64,000 nt of DNA, taken from the NCBI GenBank assembly GCA_014237395.1, contig JABZFP010000030.1:868001-932000 (forward strand), given 5' to 3'. The notes under the pieces are model-generated. The model made no database searches and was not told the origin of the DNA. It saw only the letters and a program-made list of their open reading frames with translations. Below, piece by piece: positions 39,373-48,059 of this stretch. A program made the translations under genes and the position numbers. How positions within the stretch are numbered: position 1 is the stretch's first letter; each line of letters begins with the position of its first letter. The stretch comes from Desulfobacteraceae bacterium. GTDB lineage: Bacteria > Desulfobacterota > Desulfobacteria > Desulfobacterales > UBA5852.

Positions 39373-41112
39373 ATGTCAACCGTCATCCGTTATAAAGATA
39401 TCTTCAACACCACCATCAACGGGGTTCTCGTCACCGATGCCAGCGGGAAGTTGACCCATATCAATCGTCAGGCTGAAAAGATCCTGGGGTTCAGTGCCCG
39501 GCGGCACATCGGCTGCTATATTTCGGACCTTCTGCCGTTGACGGGGCCTCAGGTCATGGCGTGCATCGAAAACGGCGTGCCGAATCTGGGTCACCTGATC
39601 AAGGGCAAGGTCGTCGACCTGGTCCTGTTCATAACGCTTTTCACCTCCGGTGGCCGTGTACGGGGCGCGATGTGCACCTTTCAGGAAATGGGGCAATTTG
39701 AAACATCCGCGCAGAAATTGGAATCCTACCAGCGGCTGAACCGGGAGCTGGCGGCGGTTTTCGACGCATCGTCGGACGGGCTGTGGGTCTGCGACCACCA
39801 CGGCATGGTGATCAACATCAACAAAGCCTCGGCGCGGCTCAACGGGATCAAGGCCGACAAGATCATCGGGCGCAACATTGCCGATCTGGTGGCCAGCGGC
39901 CTGTTCGATCGCTCGGTCACCCTGGAGGTGATCGAGACCCGCCGCCAGGTGAGCATCATGCAGTTTGTGAAGCGGACCAACCGCTACCTGCTGGCGACGG
40001 GAACGCCGGTTTTCGATGATCAGGGGCAGCTGCACATCGTGGTGGTCAACGAGCGGGACATGACCCAGCTGAATGTCATCCGGGACGAACTGGAACAAAC
40101 CCAGATGGTCACCGAAAAAATACGCGATGAACTGGCTGAGTTACGTATGCTTGAGCGCAAGGACCCGGCCATCATTGCCGAAAGCAAGGAGATGCGCCAG
40201 GTGCTGACCGTGGCCCTGAAACTGGCCCGCCTGGATGCCTCCAATATTATGATTCTGGGGGAATCGGGTACCGGCAAGGGGCTGATGGCCCGCTATATCC
40301 ACCAGAACAGCATCCGTGCGAAACATCCTTTCATCCCGATCAACTGCGCCGCACTGCCCGAAAGTCTGCTGGAGGCGGAACTCTTCGGCTACGAGCGGGG
40401 CGCATTCACCGGGGCGCGGGAGCAGGGCAAGGTCGGCCTGTTTGAACTGGCCCACGAAGGGACGCTCTTCCTCGATGAAATCGGGGATCTGCCGCTGCCC
40501 CTGCAGGCCAAGCTGCTCAAATACCTCGACGACCATGAAATCGTGCGGCTGGGGGGCCTGAAGCCCCGGCACATCGACTGCACCGTGATTGCCGCAACCA
40601 ACCAGGACATCGAGGGGCAGGTCAAGCGCCGCCTGTTTCGCGAAGATCTTTTTTATCGCCTCAACGCCTTTACGATTCAAATCCCCCCCTTGCGAACGCG
40701 ACCGGAGGATATTTTCGAGTTGATCCGGCACTATATGGCGCAGTACAGCCGGACCTATCGGACGCGCGGCAAACTCATGCCTGAAACCCTCGAACGACTG
40801 CAGGGCTATGCCTTTCCAGGCAATGTGCGCGAGCTCAAGAACCTGATCAAGAGAGCGGTGGTCATGGGCGAGAGCGAGATGCTGGACGGTTTCCTGGAAC
40901 GCAGTCTGGAAGCCGCCCGAACGACAGCGGCCTCCTCCAGCGGATCATCTCCGGCCGGGCAGCGCCTGGCCGACGAGGTGAATGCCTTCGAACGGGAGAT
41001 TTTAAAACGCGCTATCCAGCAGTGCCGCACGACCCGGGAGTTGTCGAAGGCGCTGGGGGTCAGCCAGCCCACGGTGGTCAGAAAAATGAAAAAGTATAAG
41101 CTTTCCTTCTGA
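39373..41112 (+). CDS. PAS-containing sigma-54-dependent transcriptional activator
   Basis: 579 residues from ATG 39373; a GTG at 39349 would add eight. Two PAS domains (about 1-115 and 130-240) replace a receiver, so it senses a cytosolic ligand or redox state directly. The AAA+ domain (about 265-500) has Walker A GESGTGKG, an intact GAFTGA loop, and Walker B LFLDEIGDL. A Fis-type HTH closes the protein (CRTTRELSKALGVSQPTVVRKMKKY). It is of the RocR/NorR-like group that often controls amino acid or amine catabolism in Firmicutes and Desulfobacterota. The 19-bp repeats and sigma-54 promoter immediately downstream point to the aminotransferase-AOR cluster as its target. Confidence 0.9.
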   Translation: MSTVIRYKDIFNTTINGVLVTDASGKLTHINRQAEKILGFSARRHIGCYISDLLPLTGPQVMACIENGVPNLGHLIKGKVVDLVLFITLFTSGGRVRGAMCTFQEMGQFETSAQKLESYQRLNRELAAVFDASSDGLWVCDHHGMVININKASARLNGIKADKIIGRNIADLVASGLFDRSVTLEVIETRRQVSIMQFVKRTNRYLLATGTPVFDDQGQLHIVVVNERDMTQLNVIRDELEQTQMVTEKIRDELAELRMLERKDPAIIAESKEMRQVLTVALKLARLDASNIMILGESGTGKGLMARYIHQNSIRAKHPFIPINCAALPESLLEAELFGYERGAFTGAREQGKVGLFELAHEGTLFLDEIGDLPLPLQAKLLKYLDDHEIVRLGGLKPRHIDCTVIAATNQDIEGQVKRRLFREDLFYRLNAFTIQIPPLRTRPEDIFELIRHYMAQYSRTYRTRGKLMPETLERLQGYAFPGNVRELKNLIKRAVVMGESEMLDGFLERSLEAARTTAASSSGSSPAGQRLADEVNAFEREILKRAIQQCRTTRELSKALGVSQPTVVRKMKKYKLSF

Positions 41113-41131
41113 TTGATACAAAAATGAATCA
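41113..41131 (+). promoter_or_regulatory. Upstream activator site 1 (19-bp)
   Basis: TTGATACAAAAATGAATCA lies right at the end of the regulator gene. It is an imperfect dyad (TTGATAC / GAATCA) and matches the second site at 17 of 19 positions. About 200 bp upstream of the sigma-54 promoter; likely bound by the PAS-sigma54 activator. Confidence 0.65.
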
Positions 41132-41237
41132 GCATATATTATAACCCGCCGAAATAATACTCGATATCAATATTTTAAATTAAGATCTATTTTTGAATCG
41201 AAATAATGATAATCTTATCAGTAAGTTAAATTTTTGC

Positions 41238-41256
41238 TTGATACAAATGTGAATCA
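41238..41256 (+). promoter_or_regulatory. Upstream activator site 2 (19-bp)
   Basis: TTGATACAAATGTGAATCA repeats site 1 with two substitutions, 125 bp further downstream and about 72 bp before the promoter. A weaker half-like copy (TTTTGAATCG, 41191-41200) lies between them. Confidence 0.65.
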
Positions 41257-41327
41257 ATTTTTTGCGGACCTGCTCTCTGCAATGGCCGCCATCGCGGCCT
41301 CCCCGCTGTTTTCTGTCCCCGGGTTTC

Positions 41328-41343
41328 TGGCCTGTATGTTGCA
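41328..41343 (+). promoter_or_regulatory. Sigma-54 (-24/-12) promoter of the aminotransferase-AOR cluster
   Basis: TGGCCTGTATGTTGCA fits TGGC-N7-TTGCA with exact -24/-12 spacing (GG 41329-41330, GC 41341-41342). It lies about 55 bp before the aminotransferase start and below two 19-bp activator sites. This explains why the adjacent regulator is a sigma-54 activator. Confidence 0.75.
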
Positions 41344-41397
41344 GTAATAGGCCTCATCTTTTCCATTTCCTACCGGTTGTCAATTAGAGGAGGCCTT

Positions 41398-42708
41398 ATG
41401 GCGTCACCATCCAAGTCGGAAGCCTTGAGCCGGACCCGGGCGAATGTCATTGCCAAAGGATATGCCAGCGGGACGGCAACCTATGTAGAACGCGCGGCCG
41501 GCGCCCTGATCTATGATGTGGAAGGGCGCGAGTATATCGATTTCGCCGGGGGAATTGCGGTGATGAATGTCGGGCACTCCCACCCAAAAGTCGTTGCCGC
41601 GATCCAGGACCAGGCTGCCAAATTCACCCATACCTGTTTTATGGTGCTGCCCTACGCACCGGCCATTGACCTGGCGGAGAAGCTTTGCGACCTGGTGCCG
41701 GGCGATTTCGACAAGGCCGCCATGTTTATCAACAGCGGGGCGGAAGCCGTCGAAAATGCCGTCAAGGTGGCGCGCTACGCCTCGAGACGTCCGGCCATCA
41801 TCTGTTTCGAGAACGCTTTTCACGGCCGTACGCTGATGGGCATGAGTCTGACCAGCAAGGTCAAACCCTATAAGTTCGGCTTCGGGCCCTATGCCCCTGA
41901 AATCTACCGCATGCCCTTCGCCTACTGCTACCGCTGCCCCTTTGGGCTGACCTATCCCGGCTGCAACACCGCCTGTGCCGACCATCTGAAATCGTTTCTG
42001 GTATCCCATGTAGCGCCCGAATCCACGGCCGCCGTCATTGTGGAACCGATCCAGGGGGAGGGTGGTTTTATCACCCCGCCGCCGGAATACTTCCAGAAAT
42101 TGAAGCAGATTTGTGATGACAACGGCATCCTGTTTATTGCCGACGAGATTCAGACCGGCATGGGCCGCACCGGGCGCATGTTCGCCATGGAACATTGGGG
42201 CGTCGAAGCCGATATCACTACGGTGGCCAAAAGCCTTGCCGCCGGGATGCCGCTCAGCGCCGTGGTGGGCCGCAAGGAGTTGATGGACAGTGTCCATGCC
42301 TCCGGCATCGGTGGGACCTATGGCGCAAACCCGCTGGCCTGCCGGGCCGCACTGGCCGTGCTGGAAATTTTCGAGACCGAAGACTTGCTCGCCAAAGGCC
42401 AGGTCCTGGGCGCCAAACTGCGCCGGCGTTTTGACCAATTTCAAGCCGAATTCGAGGTGGTGGGCGACGTCCGGGGATTGGGGCCCATGCTGGCGCTGGA
42501 ACTGGTGGAGGACCGTGAATCCAAAGTGCCGGCGGGGGATGCCGCCAAGAAGCTGGTGGGCTACTGCCACGAACGGGGCCTGATCATCCTGGCCTGCGGC
42601 GCCTATGGCAACGTCATCCGGGTACTGATGCCCCTTGTGATCACGGATGACCAACTGGAGCGAGGGCTGGCCATCATGGCGGACGGATTAGCCGCCCTTG
42701 AGGTCTGA
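41398..42708 (+). CDS. Class III PLP aminotransferase (4-aminobutyrate/putrescine-type)
   Basis: 436 residues. The PLP lysine is Lys278 in TTVAKSLAAG; DEIQTGMGRTGR and IGGTYGANPLACRAALAVLE are classical class III (GabT/ornithine aminotransferase) signatures. It carries the Cys-rich segment CYRCPFGLTYPGCNTAC typical of some anaerobe and archaeal GABA aminotransferases. It moves an omega-amino group to 2-oxoglutarate or pyruvate and yields a semialdehyde, the expected substrate for the AOR encoded two genes later. ATG 41398 follows AGAGGAGG. Being beside polyamine import and agmatine deiminase genes, putrescine or GABA is the likely donor, but specificity is not proved. Confidence 0.85.
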   Translation: MASPSKSEALSRTRANVIAKGYASGTATYVERAAGALIYDVEGREYIDFAGGIAVMNVGHSHPKVVAAIQDQAAKFTHTCFMVLPYAPAIDLAEKLCDLVPGDFDKAAMFINSGAEAVENAVKVARYASRRPAIICFENAFHGRTLMGMSLTSKVKPYKFGFGPYAPEIYRMPFAYCYRCPFGLTYPGCNTACADHLKSFLVSHVAPESTAAVIVEPIQGEGGFITPPPEYFQKLKQICDDNGILFIADEIQTGMGRTGRMFAMEHWGVEADITTVAKSLAAGMPLSAVVGRKELMDSVHASGIGGTYGANPLACRAALAVLEIFETEDLLAKGQVLGAKLRRRFDQFQAEFEVVGDVRGLGPMLALELVEDRESKVPAGDAAKKLVGYCHERGLIILACGAYGNVIRVLMPLVITDDQLERGLAIMADGLAALEV

Positions 42709-42709
42709 T

Positions 42710-43057
42710 ATGAATGACACCATCCACCAGGAGGCGTGTTCCTGGGCCGACATCAAAAGCCGGCTCGATCCGGCCTGGAGCTATGTGGTCATCGAAACGA
42801 CCGCGGTGACCGCCAGCGTGGATGTTTTTCATACCGTTACGGCACTTCTGGCGGAGCATGCCAATGGCATCAAGGCCCAGGAGATCTGCCGGGAAACGTC
42901 TTCCGGCAAGCTGTTGATGCTGGTGCAGATCGAGCCGGGGCAGACCGAGGCCGTCAAAAACAAGCTGTTCGATCCGCGGCTGCCGCCATCACTGACGGTT
43001 TATTTTTACGATTGCACGCCGGTCAGGGACGACGATCGTTCCTCCGGATCTCGGTAA
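42710..43057 (+). CDS. Unknown 115-residue protein between aminotransferase and AOR
   Basis: The start ATG 42710 comes one base after the aminotransferase stop codon (TGA-T-ATG), so translation is coupled. The sequence is soluble and alpha/beta-like: MNDTIHQEACSWADIKSRL, then VVIETTAVTASVDVFHTVTALLAEHANG and LLMLVQIEPGQTEAVKNKL, then VYFYDCTPV and a polar tail. Two ferredoxin-like betaalphabeta units are possible. No family is recognised. Its fixed place between an aminotransferase and a tungsten AOR suggests an accessory or carrier role in aldehyde handling, which is inference only. Confidence 0.6.
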   Translation: MNDTIHQEACSWADIKSRLDPAWSYVVIETTAVTASVDVFHTVTALLAEHANGIKAQEICRETSSGKLLMLVQIEPGQTEAVKNKLFDPRLPPSLTVYFYDCTPVRDDDRSSGSR

Positions 43058-43110
43058 GGACGACGACCACCTCGATAAAACCCCCCGGGCAGCACCCGGG
43101 AAAGGAGGCC

Positions 43111-44841
43111 ATGATGAAACTGATCAAAGTCGATATGACGGCGAAAACGATTCGCGTCGAAGATCTTCCGGCAGCGTACAAGGGATTGGGCGGACGGGCC
43201 CTGACGTCTGGTTACATAAATGATCACGTGCCGGCAACGTCTGATGCACTGGGGCCCGAGAACATCCTGATATTCGCGCCCGGCTATTTCAGCGCAACCC
43301 CGCTGGTGAATACCAGTCGACTCTCGGTTGGCGCCAAGAGTCCCCTGACCGGCGGGATCAAGGAGAGCAATGTGGGGGGCACCGTGGCGGCGGCGCTGGG
43401 CAATCTCGGCATTTCGGCCATTGTGGTGGAGGGCCAGGCGCCCGAAGGTGAAACCTGGCTGCTCAAGATCGAGCCGGATGGTCAGGCGGTGCTGATCGAG
43501 GGCCAGGCGTACCGGGACATGCGGACGTATGCCCTGGTGGAAAAACTGGTGGATGAATTCGGCGCTAAGAACAGCGTGACCTGCATCGGCCCGGCCGGTG
43601 AGCAGCAGTTGAGCGCGGCTTCCATTCAGACCACGGACATGGACGGCCACCCCTGCCGGGCGGCCGGCCGTGGCGGGTTGGGTGCGGTTATGGGCGCCAA
43701 GGGGCTCAAAGCGCTGATCGTCAGCCGCGCCGGAAAAAATGCGGATCCCATGGCGGACGCCGAGGCTTTCAAAGCCGCGGCCAAGGCTTATGCCAAGGCG
43801 GTCAAGGCCGATGAATTCAGCGGCGAAATCCTGCCTGCGCTGGGATCGGCCTGCCTGGTGGAGGCCATCAACGAGGTGGGCGCTTTCCCGACCCGCAATG
43901 CCCGGGAGGGTCAGTTCGAGCATGCCGACCAGATCAGCGGCGAGACCATGGCTCGCATCATCCGTGAGCGCGGCGGCAAGACGACCCACAAGGGTTGCGC
44001 CCAGTGCATCATCGATTGCTCCAACGAATATGTCGACAAGGAGGGGAAGTATGTGACCTCCTCCCTGGAGTACGAAACGATCTGGTCCATGGGCGGCATG
44101 ATCGGCAACGGGGATCTGGATGCCATCGCCCGCCTGGATTTCCTTTGCGACGACATCGGGTTGGACACCATCAGCACCGGGGTGGCCATCGGCGTGGCCA
44201 TGGATGCCGGCTATAAATCCTTCGGCGATGCCCAGGCGGCCATTGCCATGGTGGAAGAGGTGGCGGCGGGCACGGACTTCGGAAAGATCATCGGTCATGG
44301 CCCGGCGGCGGTGGGTAAGCATTTCAACCATGACCGCGTGCCGGTGATGAAAGGCCAGAGCATGGCGGCCTACGATCCCCGTGCGATTCAGGGGATGGCA
44401 GTCACCTATGCCACTTCCCCCATGGGCGGTGATCACACGGCCGGCTGGGTGGTGGATCAGAACCTGGAAGCCTTCGGCGGGACCCTGGACCGGTTTTCGG
44501 CCGAAGGCCAGGTGGAGGCGTCCCGCAATACCCAGATCCACATGGCGGCGGTCGATTCGGTGGGCATCTGCGACTTTGCCCAGTCCGGTCTGGCAGCCCC
44601 GGGGGGGATCGAGAACGTCTATCAGATGGTGGCGGCCAAGTCCGGGCAGCCCTTCGGGGAAGAGGACTGGCAGGCGTTGGGGCTGCGCGTGCTGAAAGCC
44701 GAGCGGGCTTTCAACCGGCGGGCGGGTTTTACGCCGGCGGATGACCGGTTGCCGCGCATGTTCTACGAAGAACCGCTGCCGCCCCACAACAAGGTGGTGG
44801 TCATCAGTGACGCTGAAATGGAAGCCACCTTTGATTTCTGA
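43111..44841 (+). CDS. aor: Aldehyde:ferredoxin oxidoreductase (tungsten AOR family)
   Basis: 576 residues; oxidises aldehydes to carboxylic acids with ferredoxin as acceptor, using a tungsten-bispterin cofactor and one [4Fe-4S] cluster. Cluster cysteines are seen: Cys296, Cys299 and Cys303 (CAQCIIDC) and a distal Cys487 (GICDFAQSG). Other signatures are KGLGGRALTSGYI near the start, GRGGLGAVMGAKGLKALIV for pterin binding, and VSSLEYET-like SSLEYETIWSMG. ATG 43111 follows AAAGGAGG; ATG 43114 is equally possible. A MoaD-like gene follows 11 nt later. With TupABC at the window start, the metal supply is covered. Likely substrate: aminobutyraldehyde or another amine-derived aldehyde (inference). 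Confidence 0.88.
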   Translation: MMKLIKVDMTAKTIRVEDLPAAYKGLGGRALTSGYINDHVPATSDALGPENILIFAPGYFSATPLVNTSRLSVGAKSPLTGGIKESNVGGTVAAALGNLGISAIVVEGQAPEGETWLLKIEPDGQAVLIEGQAYRDMRTYALVEKLVDEFGAKNSVTCIGPAGEQQLSAASIQTTDMDGHPCRAAGRGGLGAVMGAKGLKALIVSRAGKNADPMADAEAFKAAAKAYAKAVKADEFSGEILPALGSACLVEAINEVGAFPTRNAREGQFEHADQISGETMARIIRERGGKTTHKGCAQCIIDCSNEYVDKEGKYVTSSLEYETIWSMGGMIGNGDLDAIARLDFLCDDIGLDTISTGVAIGVAMDAGYKSFGDAQAAIAMVEEVAAGTDFGKIIGHGPAAVGKHFNHDRVPVMKGQSMAAYDPRAIQGMAVTYATSPMGGDHTAGWVVDQNLEAFGGTLDRFSAEGQVEASRNTQIHMAAVDSVGICDFAQSGLAAPGGIENVYQMVAAKSGQPFGEEDWQALGLRVLKAERAFNRRAGFTPADDRLPRMFYEEPLPPHNKVVVISDAEMEATFDF

Positions 44842-44852
44842 AGGTGAAGCGC

Positions 44853-45092
44853 ATGCAGGTGCAGGTTAAACTCTATGGAACGCTGGGCAAATGGGTGGCC
44901 GGGTACGACCATCGGACGGGTCTGGCGGTGAATGTGGACGAAGGCGCCACCGTAGCGGATCTTATGGCGCAACTGGGCGTTCCACTGGACAAGATCGGGA
45001 TGGTTTCCCTGGACGGCCGGCTGGTTGGCAAGGCGACAGCGTTGCGGAGCGGCGTCTTGGTCAAAGTGTTTCATCCCATTTTCGGTGGATAG
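44853..45092 (+). CDS. MoaD/ThiS-family sulfur carrier protein
   Basis: 79 residues of the ubiquitin-like beta-grasp fold, ending in FGG, the C-terminal Gly-Gly that is thiocarboxylated to donate sulfur in pterin-cofactor synthesis. The order KLYGTLGKWVAGYDHRTG, EGATVADLMAQLGVPLDKIGMVSLDG is typical. ATG 44853 lies 5 nt after AAGGTGA; GTG 44844 is an alternative. It sits 11 nt after the aor gene, a known neighbourhood in anaerobes, where it would serve tungstopterin assembly for the AOR. There is no MoaE or MoeB gene nearby in the window, so its sulfur source is elsewhere. Confidence 0.8.
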   Translation: MQVQVKLYGTLGKWVAGYDHRTGLAVNVDEGATVADLMAQLGVPLDKIGMVSLDGRLVGKATALRSGVLVKVFHPIFGG

Positions 45093-45236
45093 GGGGGCGG
45101 AACGTCCCGCATATCCTGCGGTGCTAAAAGGCGCATGGGCAAATGAAGGGCCGCGCCGGTCGGATGTTGATAACGGCAGCCTGGCACCGGTTGCACGCGG
45201 CAATGACAAATGACAGGCTCCTGATCAAAAACCTCA

Positions 45237-46322
45237 ATGACAAGCGGATTGAATGGACCTATGAATCAGAACCACCAGACGCAAACGAACCAGGGGTTGA
45301 CCGCCAAGCATGTCTGCAAGGCCTTCGGCAAGGTCAAAGCACTGGACGATGTCACCCTGGACGTCAAGCCCGGCGAGTTTTTTACGCTGCTGGGGCCATC
45401 GGGTTGCGGCAAGACCACCCTGCTGCGCATCATTGCCGGTCTGGAACTGGCCGACGCGGGCCAGATTCTGACCGGCGGCAAGGACATCACCGGCTTGCCG
45501 GCCATCAAACGCCCGGTGAACACCGTGTTCCAGAGTTATGCCCTGTTCCCCCACCTGACCATTTACGAAAATGTGGCGTTCGGGTTGCGATCCCGCAAGT
45601 TTCCGGAGGCTGAAATCAAAAAACGGGTGGGCCGCCGCATCGAGATGCTGGATCTTCAGGAGATGGCCGATCGTCATCCGCACCAGCTGTCCGGGGGCCA
45701 GAAGCAGCGGGTGGCGCTGGCCCGCGCGCTGGTCAATGAACCGGATGTTCTCCTGCTGGACGAACCCATGAGCGCTCTCGATGCCCGTTTGCGGGCCCAG
45801 GTCCAGGAAGACCTGCGGCGGCTGCAGCGCAAGCTGGGGCGCACCTTTATCCTGGTCACGCACGATCAGGCCGAGGCCTTGGTCTGCAGTGACCGTCTGG
45901 CCGTGATGCGCAGCGGGCGCGTCATCCAGATCGGAACACCCGAGCAGGTTTACGACAATCCCCGGGACAGCTTCGTGGCCAAGTTCCTGGGCGCAGCCAA
46001 CCTCATCCCGAGCAAACGGGTGCCGGGGGGCGTGGAAACCGAACTCGGCTTCCTGGCGCTGGATAAGGAGCCGCCCTGGGAGGAAGGCACCGTGGCCATC
46101 CGTCCCGAGTGGATTCGCATCGGCGACGAAAAACCCGAGCGCAACGGTATTCGCGCCCGGGTTTCGGAAATCGTTTATCGCGGCACCAACTTCGACCTGT
46201 GGCTCGAACCGGGGCATTTGCGCGTGCGCACGAGTTCCTACAAGCGCGTCGAAGCCGGACGGGAAGTCTGGCTGGAGTTGGCCCCCCAAGAACTTGTCAT
46301 TCTGGAAGATGACCATGTCTAA
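45237..46322 (+). CDS. potA: Spermidine/putrescine ABC transporter ATP-binding protein PotA
   Basis: 361 residues. Walker A GPSGCGKTT (about residues 53-61), signature LSGGQKQR, Walker B LLLDEPMSALD and the switch histidine in LVTHDQAEAL are seen. The C-terminal TOBE regulatory domain (about 280-361) has VAIRPEWIRIGDEKPERNG. It energises polyamine import with PotBCD. The start at ATG 45237 lacks a strong ribosome site; ATG 45261 would also fit. A 144-nt gap separates it from the MoaD-like gene, and its stop overlaps potB by 8 nt. Confidence 0.88.
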   Translation: MTSGLNGPMNQNHQTQTNQGLTAKHVCKAFGKVKALDDVTLDVKPGEFFTLLGPSGCGKTTLLRIIAGLELADAGQILTGGKDITGLPAIKRPVNTVFQSYALFPHLTIYENVAFGLRSRKFPEAEIKKRVGRRIEMLDLQEMADRHPHQLSGGQKQRVALARALVNEPDVLLLDEPMSALDARLRAQVQEDLRRLQRKLGRTFILVTHDQAEALVCSDRLAVMRSGRVIQIGTPEQVYDNPRDSFVAKFLGAANLIPSKRVPGGVETELGFLALDKEPPWEEGTVAIRPEWIRIGDEKPERNGIRARVSEIVYRGTNFDLWLEPGHLRVRTSSYKRVEAGREVWLELAPQELVILEDDHV

Positions 46323-47223
46323 TCCGCTATTATCCTGGTACGGCGAACTGACGACCCGCAATCGGCTGCTCAAGCGCGGTTCGCTGCTGCTCATGCCGGG
46401 CATGCTGTGGCTGATCCTGTTCCTGGTGCTGCCGGGATTCGTCCTGGTGGTGGTCAGTTTTGCCACCCGCGGCGCATACGGCCAGTTGGAGTGGACCTTT
46501 ACGGTGGAAAACTACCAGCGCCTGGCGGGCTTTTCCCTGTTCGGCTGGACGTCGGACTACCTGTTGATCCTGTGGCGGTCGGTGGTGGTGGCCTTCGTGA
46601 CCACGCTGGTGTCCGTGGTGCTGTCCTACCCGCTGTGTTTTTTCATTGCCGGACGCTCCGAACGCAGCCGCTACATGTGGCTGACCCTGGTGATCATTCC
46701 CTTCTGGACCAACATGGTGATCCGGGCCTACGCCTGGTTTCTGATTCTGGCGCCCGAAATGCCCATCGCCAAACTGGCGGCCTTTCTGGGGTTCATTCCG
46801 GCGGGTTCCCCGCTTTATCCCAACGCCTTTGCGGTCTATCTCGGCATGGTGTCCATGTTCCTGCCCTTCGTGACGCTGCCGCTTTACGCCAGTGTCGAGC
46901 GGATCGACTGGGCCCTGGTGGAAGCGGCCCAGGATCTCTATGCATCGCCGATCCGGGTGTTTACCCAGGCCGTTTTGCCCCAGACCATGCCGGGATTGTC
47001 GGTAGGGATCATCCTGACCTTCGTGCCGGCCATGGGCATGTTCGTGGTGCCGGATCTGCTCGGTGGGGCCAAATACATGCTGGTGGGCAATCTCATCCAG
47101 CAGCAGTTCGGTTCCAGCCGCGACTGGCCCTTCGGGGCGGCGATCAGTATGGGGCTGATGGTGCTGACCATGATCGGGCTGCACATCTATCGGCGCAAGG
47201 GCAAGGAGATTGAATACGTATGA
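46315..47223 (+). CDS. potB: Spermidine/putrescine ABC transporter permease PotB
   Basis: 302 residues with about six membrane helices (first at about residues 22-45, MLWLILFLVLPGFVLVVVSF). The permease loop with EAA-type motif is ALVEAAQDLYASPIRVFTQAVLPQTMPGL (about 200-228). It is the first of two permease subunits; PotB and PotC pair in the membrane as the translocation pore. ATG 46315 is chosen within the end of potA (8-nt overlap); the ORF could extend a few codons upstream. It overlaps potC by 4 nt. Confidence 0.87.
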   Translation: MSNPLLSWYGELTTRNRLLKRGSLLLMPGMLWLILFLVLPGFVLVVVSFATRGAYGQLEWTFTVENYQRLAGFSLFGWTSDYLLILWRSVVVAFVTTLVSVVLSYPLCFFIAGRSERSRYMWLTLVIIPFWTNMVIRAYAWFLILAPEMPIAKLAAFLGFIPAGSPLYPNAFAVYLGMVSMFLPFVTLPLYASVERIDWALVEAAQDLYASPIRVFTQAVLPQTMPGLSVGIILTFVPAMGMFVVPDLLGGAKYMLVGNLIQQQFGSSRDWPFGAAISMGLMVLTMIGLHIYRRKGKEIEYV

Positions 47224-48020
47224 GACGCAACCACTTCATTACCGTGGCCCTGTCGTTGATGACCATGGCGTTTCTGTACCTTCCCCTGATCGGGGTGGCC
47301 GTCTTTTCCGTCAACAGTGCCCGGCGGGGGCTGGTCTGGAAAGGCTTTACCCTGGATTGGTACTATAAGCTTTTCGAGAACGAGTGGATCTTGGAGGCGG
47401 CCTGGAACACCCTGGTGCTGGCGCTGGTTTCGACGGTCATCGCGACGATTCTGGGAACCATCCTGGCCATCGGCATGGATCGTTTTCCCTGGGGCAAGCG
47501 CACCAACGGGTTTCTCGATATTATCCTGCACATCCCGGTGGTCATCCCGGACATCATTCTGGCGGCGGCCCTGGTGGTGGCGTTCGGTCTGCTGCGCATG
47601 GTGTCCTCGTTGTTCGAGCCGGGTCTCGTCAACATGATTATCGGGCACATCACCTTTCAACTGGCCTTCGTCGCGCTGGTGGTGCGCAGCCGCCTGGTGG
47701 CCATTGGACGCGAAGTGGAAGAGGCGGCCCGGGATCTTTTCGCCAGCAACTGGTATCTCCTGCGCAAAGTCATGCTGCCGCTGCTCATGCCCGGCATTAT
47801 CGCGGGCGGCATGCTGGCTTTTACGCTTTCGCTGGATGACTTCGTGATCAGTTTTTTCACCGCCGGGCCGGAGTCCCAGACCCTGCCGCTGTTTATTTTT
47901 GCGGCAGTGCGACGCGGGGTGACGCCCCAGATCCACGCCCTGTCAACATTGGTCATGCTGATCACGGTGGTTTTGGTGGTTCTCACCGAACGTTTTACGC
48001 GCAGCAAGGAGAAGGAATAG
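47220..48020 (+). CDS. potC: Spermidine/putrescine ABC transporter permease PotC
   Basis: 266 residues, about six membrane helices, the shorter pore subunit. The first helix (about 8-28, FITVALSLMTMAFLYLPLIGV) is followed by the PotC-typical SVNSARRG, FTLDWYYKLFEN and the EAA loop EEAARDLFASNWYLLRKVMLPLLMPGI. DDFVISFFTAGPESQTLPLFIFAAVRRGVTPQ is characteristic of the family. It overlaps the potB stop by 4 nt (ATGA) and is followed 39 nt later by potD. Confidence 0.88.
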   Translation: MRRNHFITVALSLMTMAFLYLPLIGVAVFSVNSARRGLVWKGFTLDWYYKLFENEWILEAAWNTLVLALVSTVIATILGTILAIGMDRFPWGKRTNGFLDIILHIPVVIPDIILAAALVVAFGLLRMVSSLFEPGLVNMIIGHITFQLAFVALVVRSRLVAIGREVEEAARDLFASNWYLLRKVMLPLLMPGIIAGGMLAFTLSLDDFVISFFTAGPESQTLPLFIFAAVRRGVTPQIHALSTLVMLITVVLVVLTERFTRSKEKE

Positions 48021-48059
48021 AGAGAGGCAATCAACGTTATATTCGAAAGGAGAGGGAAG

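Noticed and set aside
43006..44787. 593-codon minus-strand frame opposite aor
   Set aside because: Shadow; AOR cluster cysteines and pterin motifs are on the plus strand.
45182..45195. TGGCACCGGTTGCA upstream of potA resembling a second sigma-54 promoter
   Set aside because: The two elements are 2 bp too close (10 instead of 12 bp between GG and G of GC), a spacing that sigma-54 does not tolerate well.
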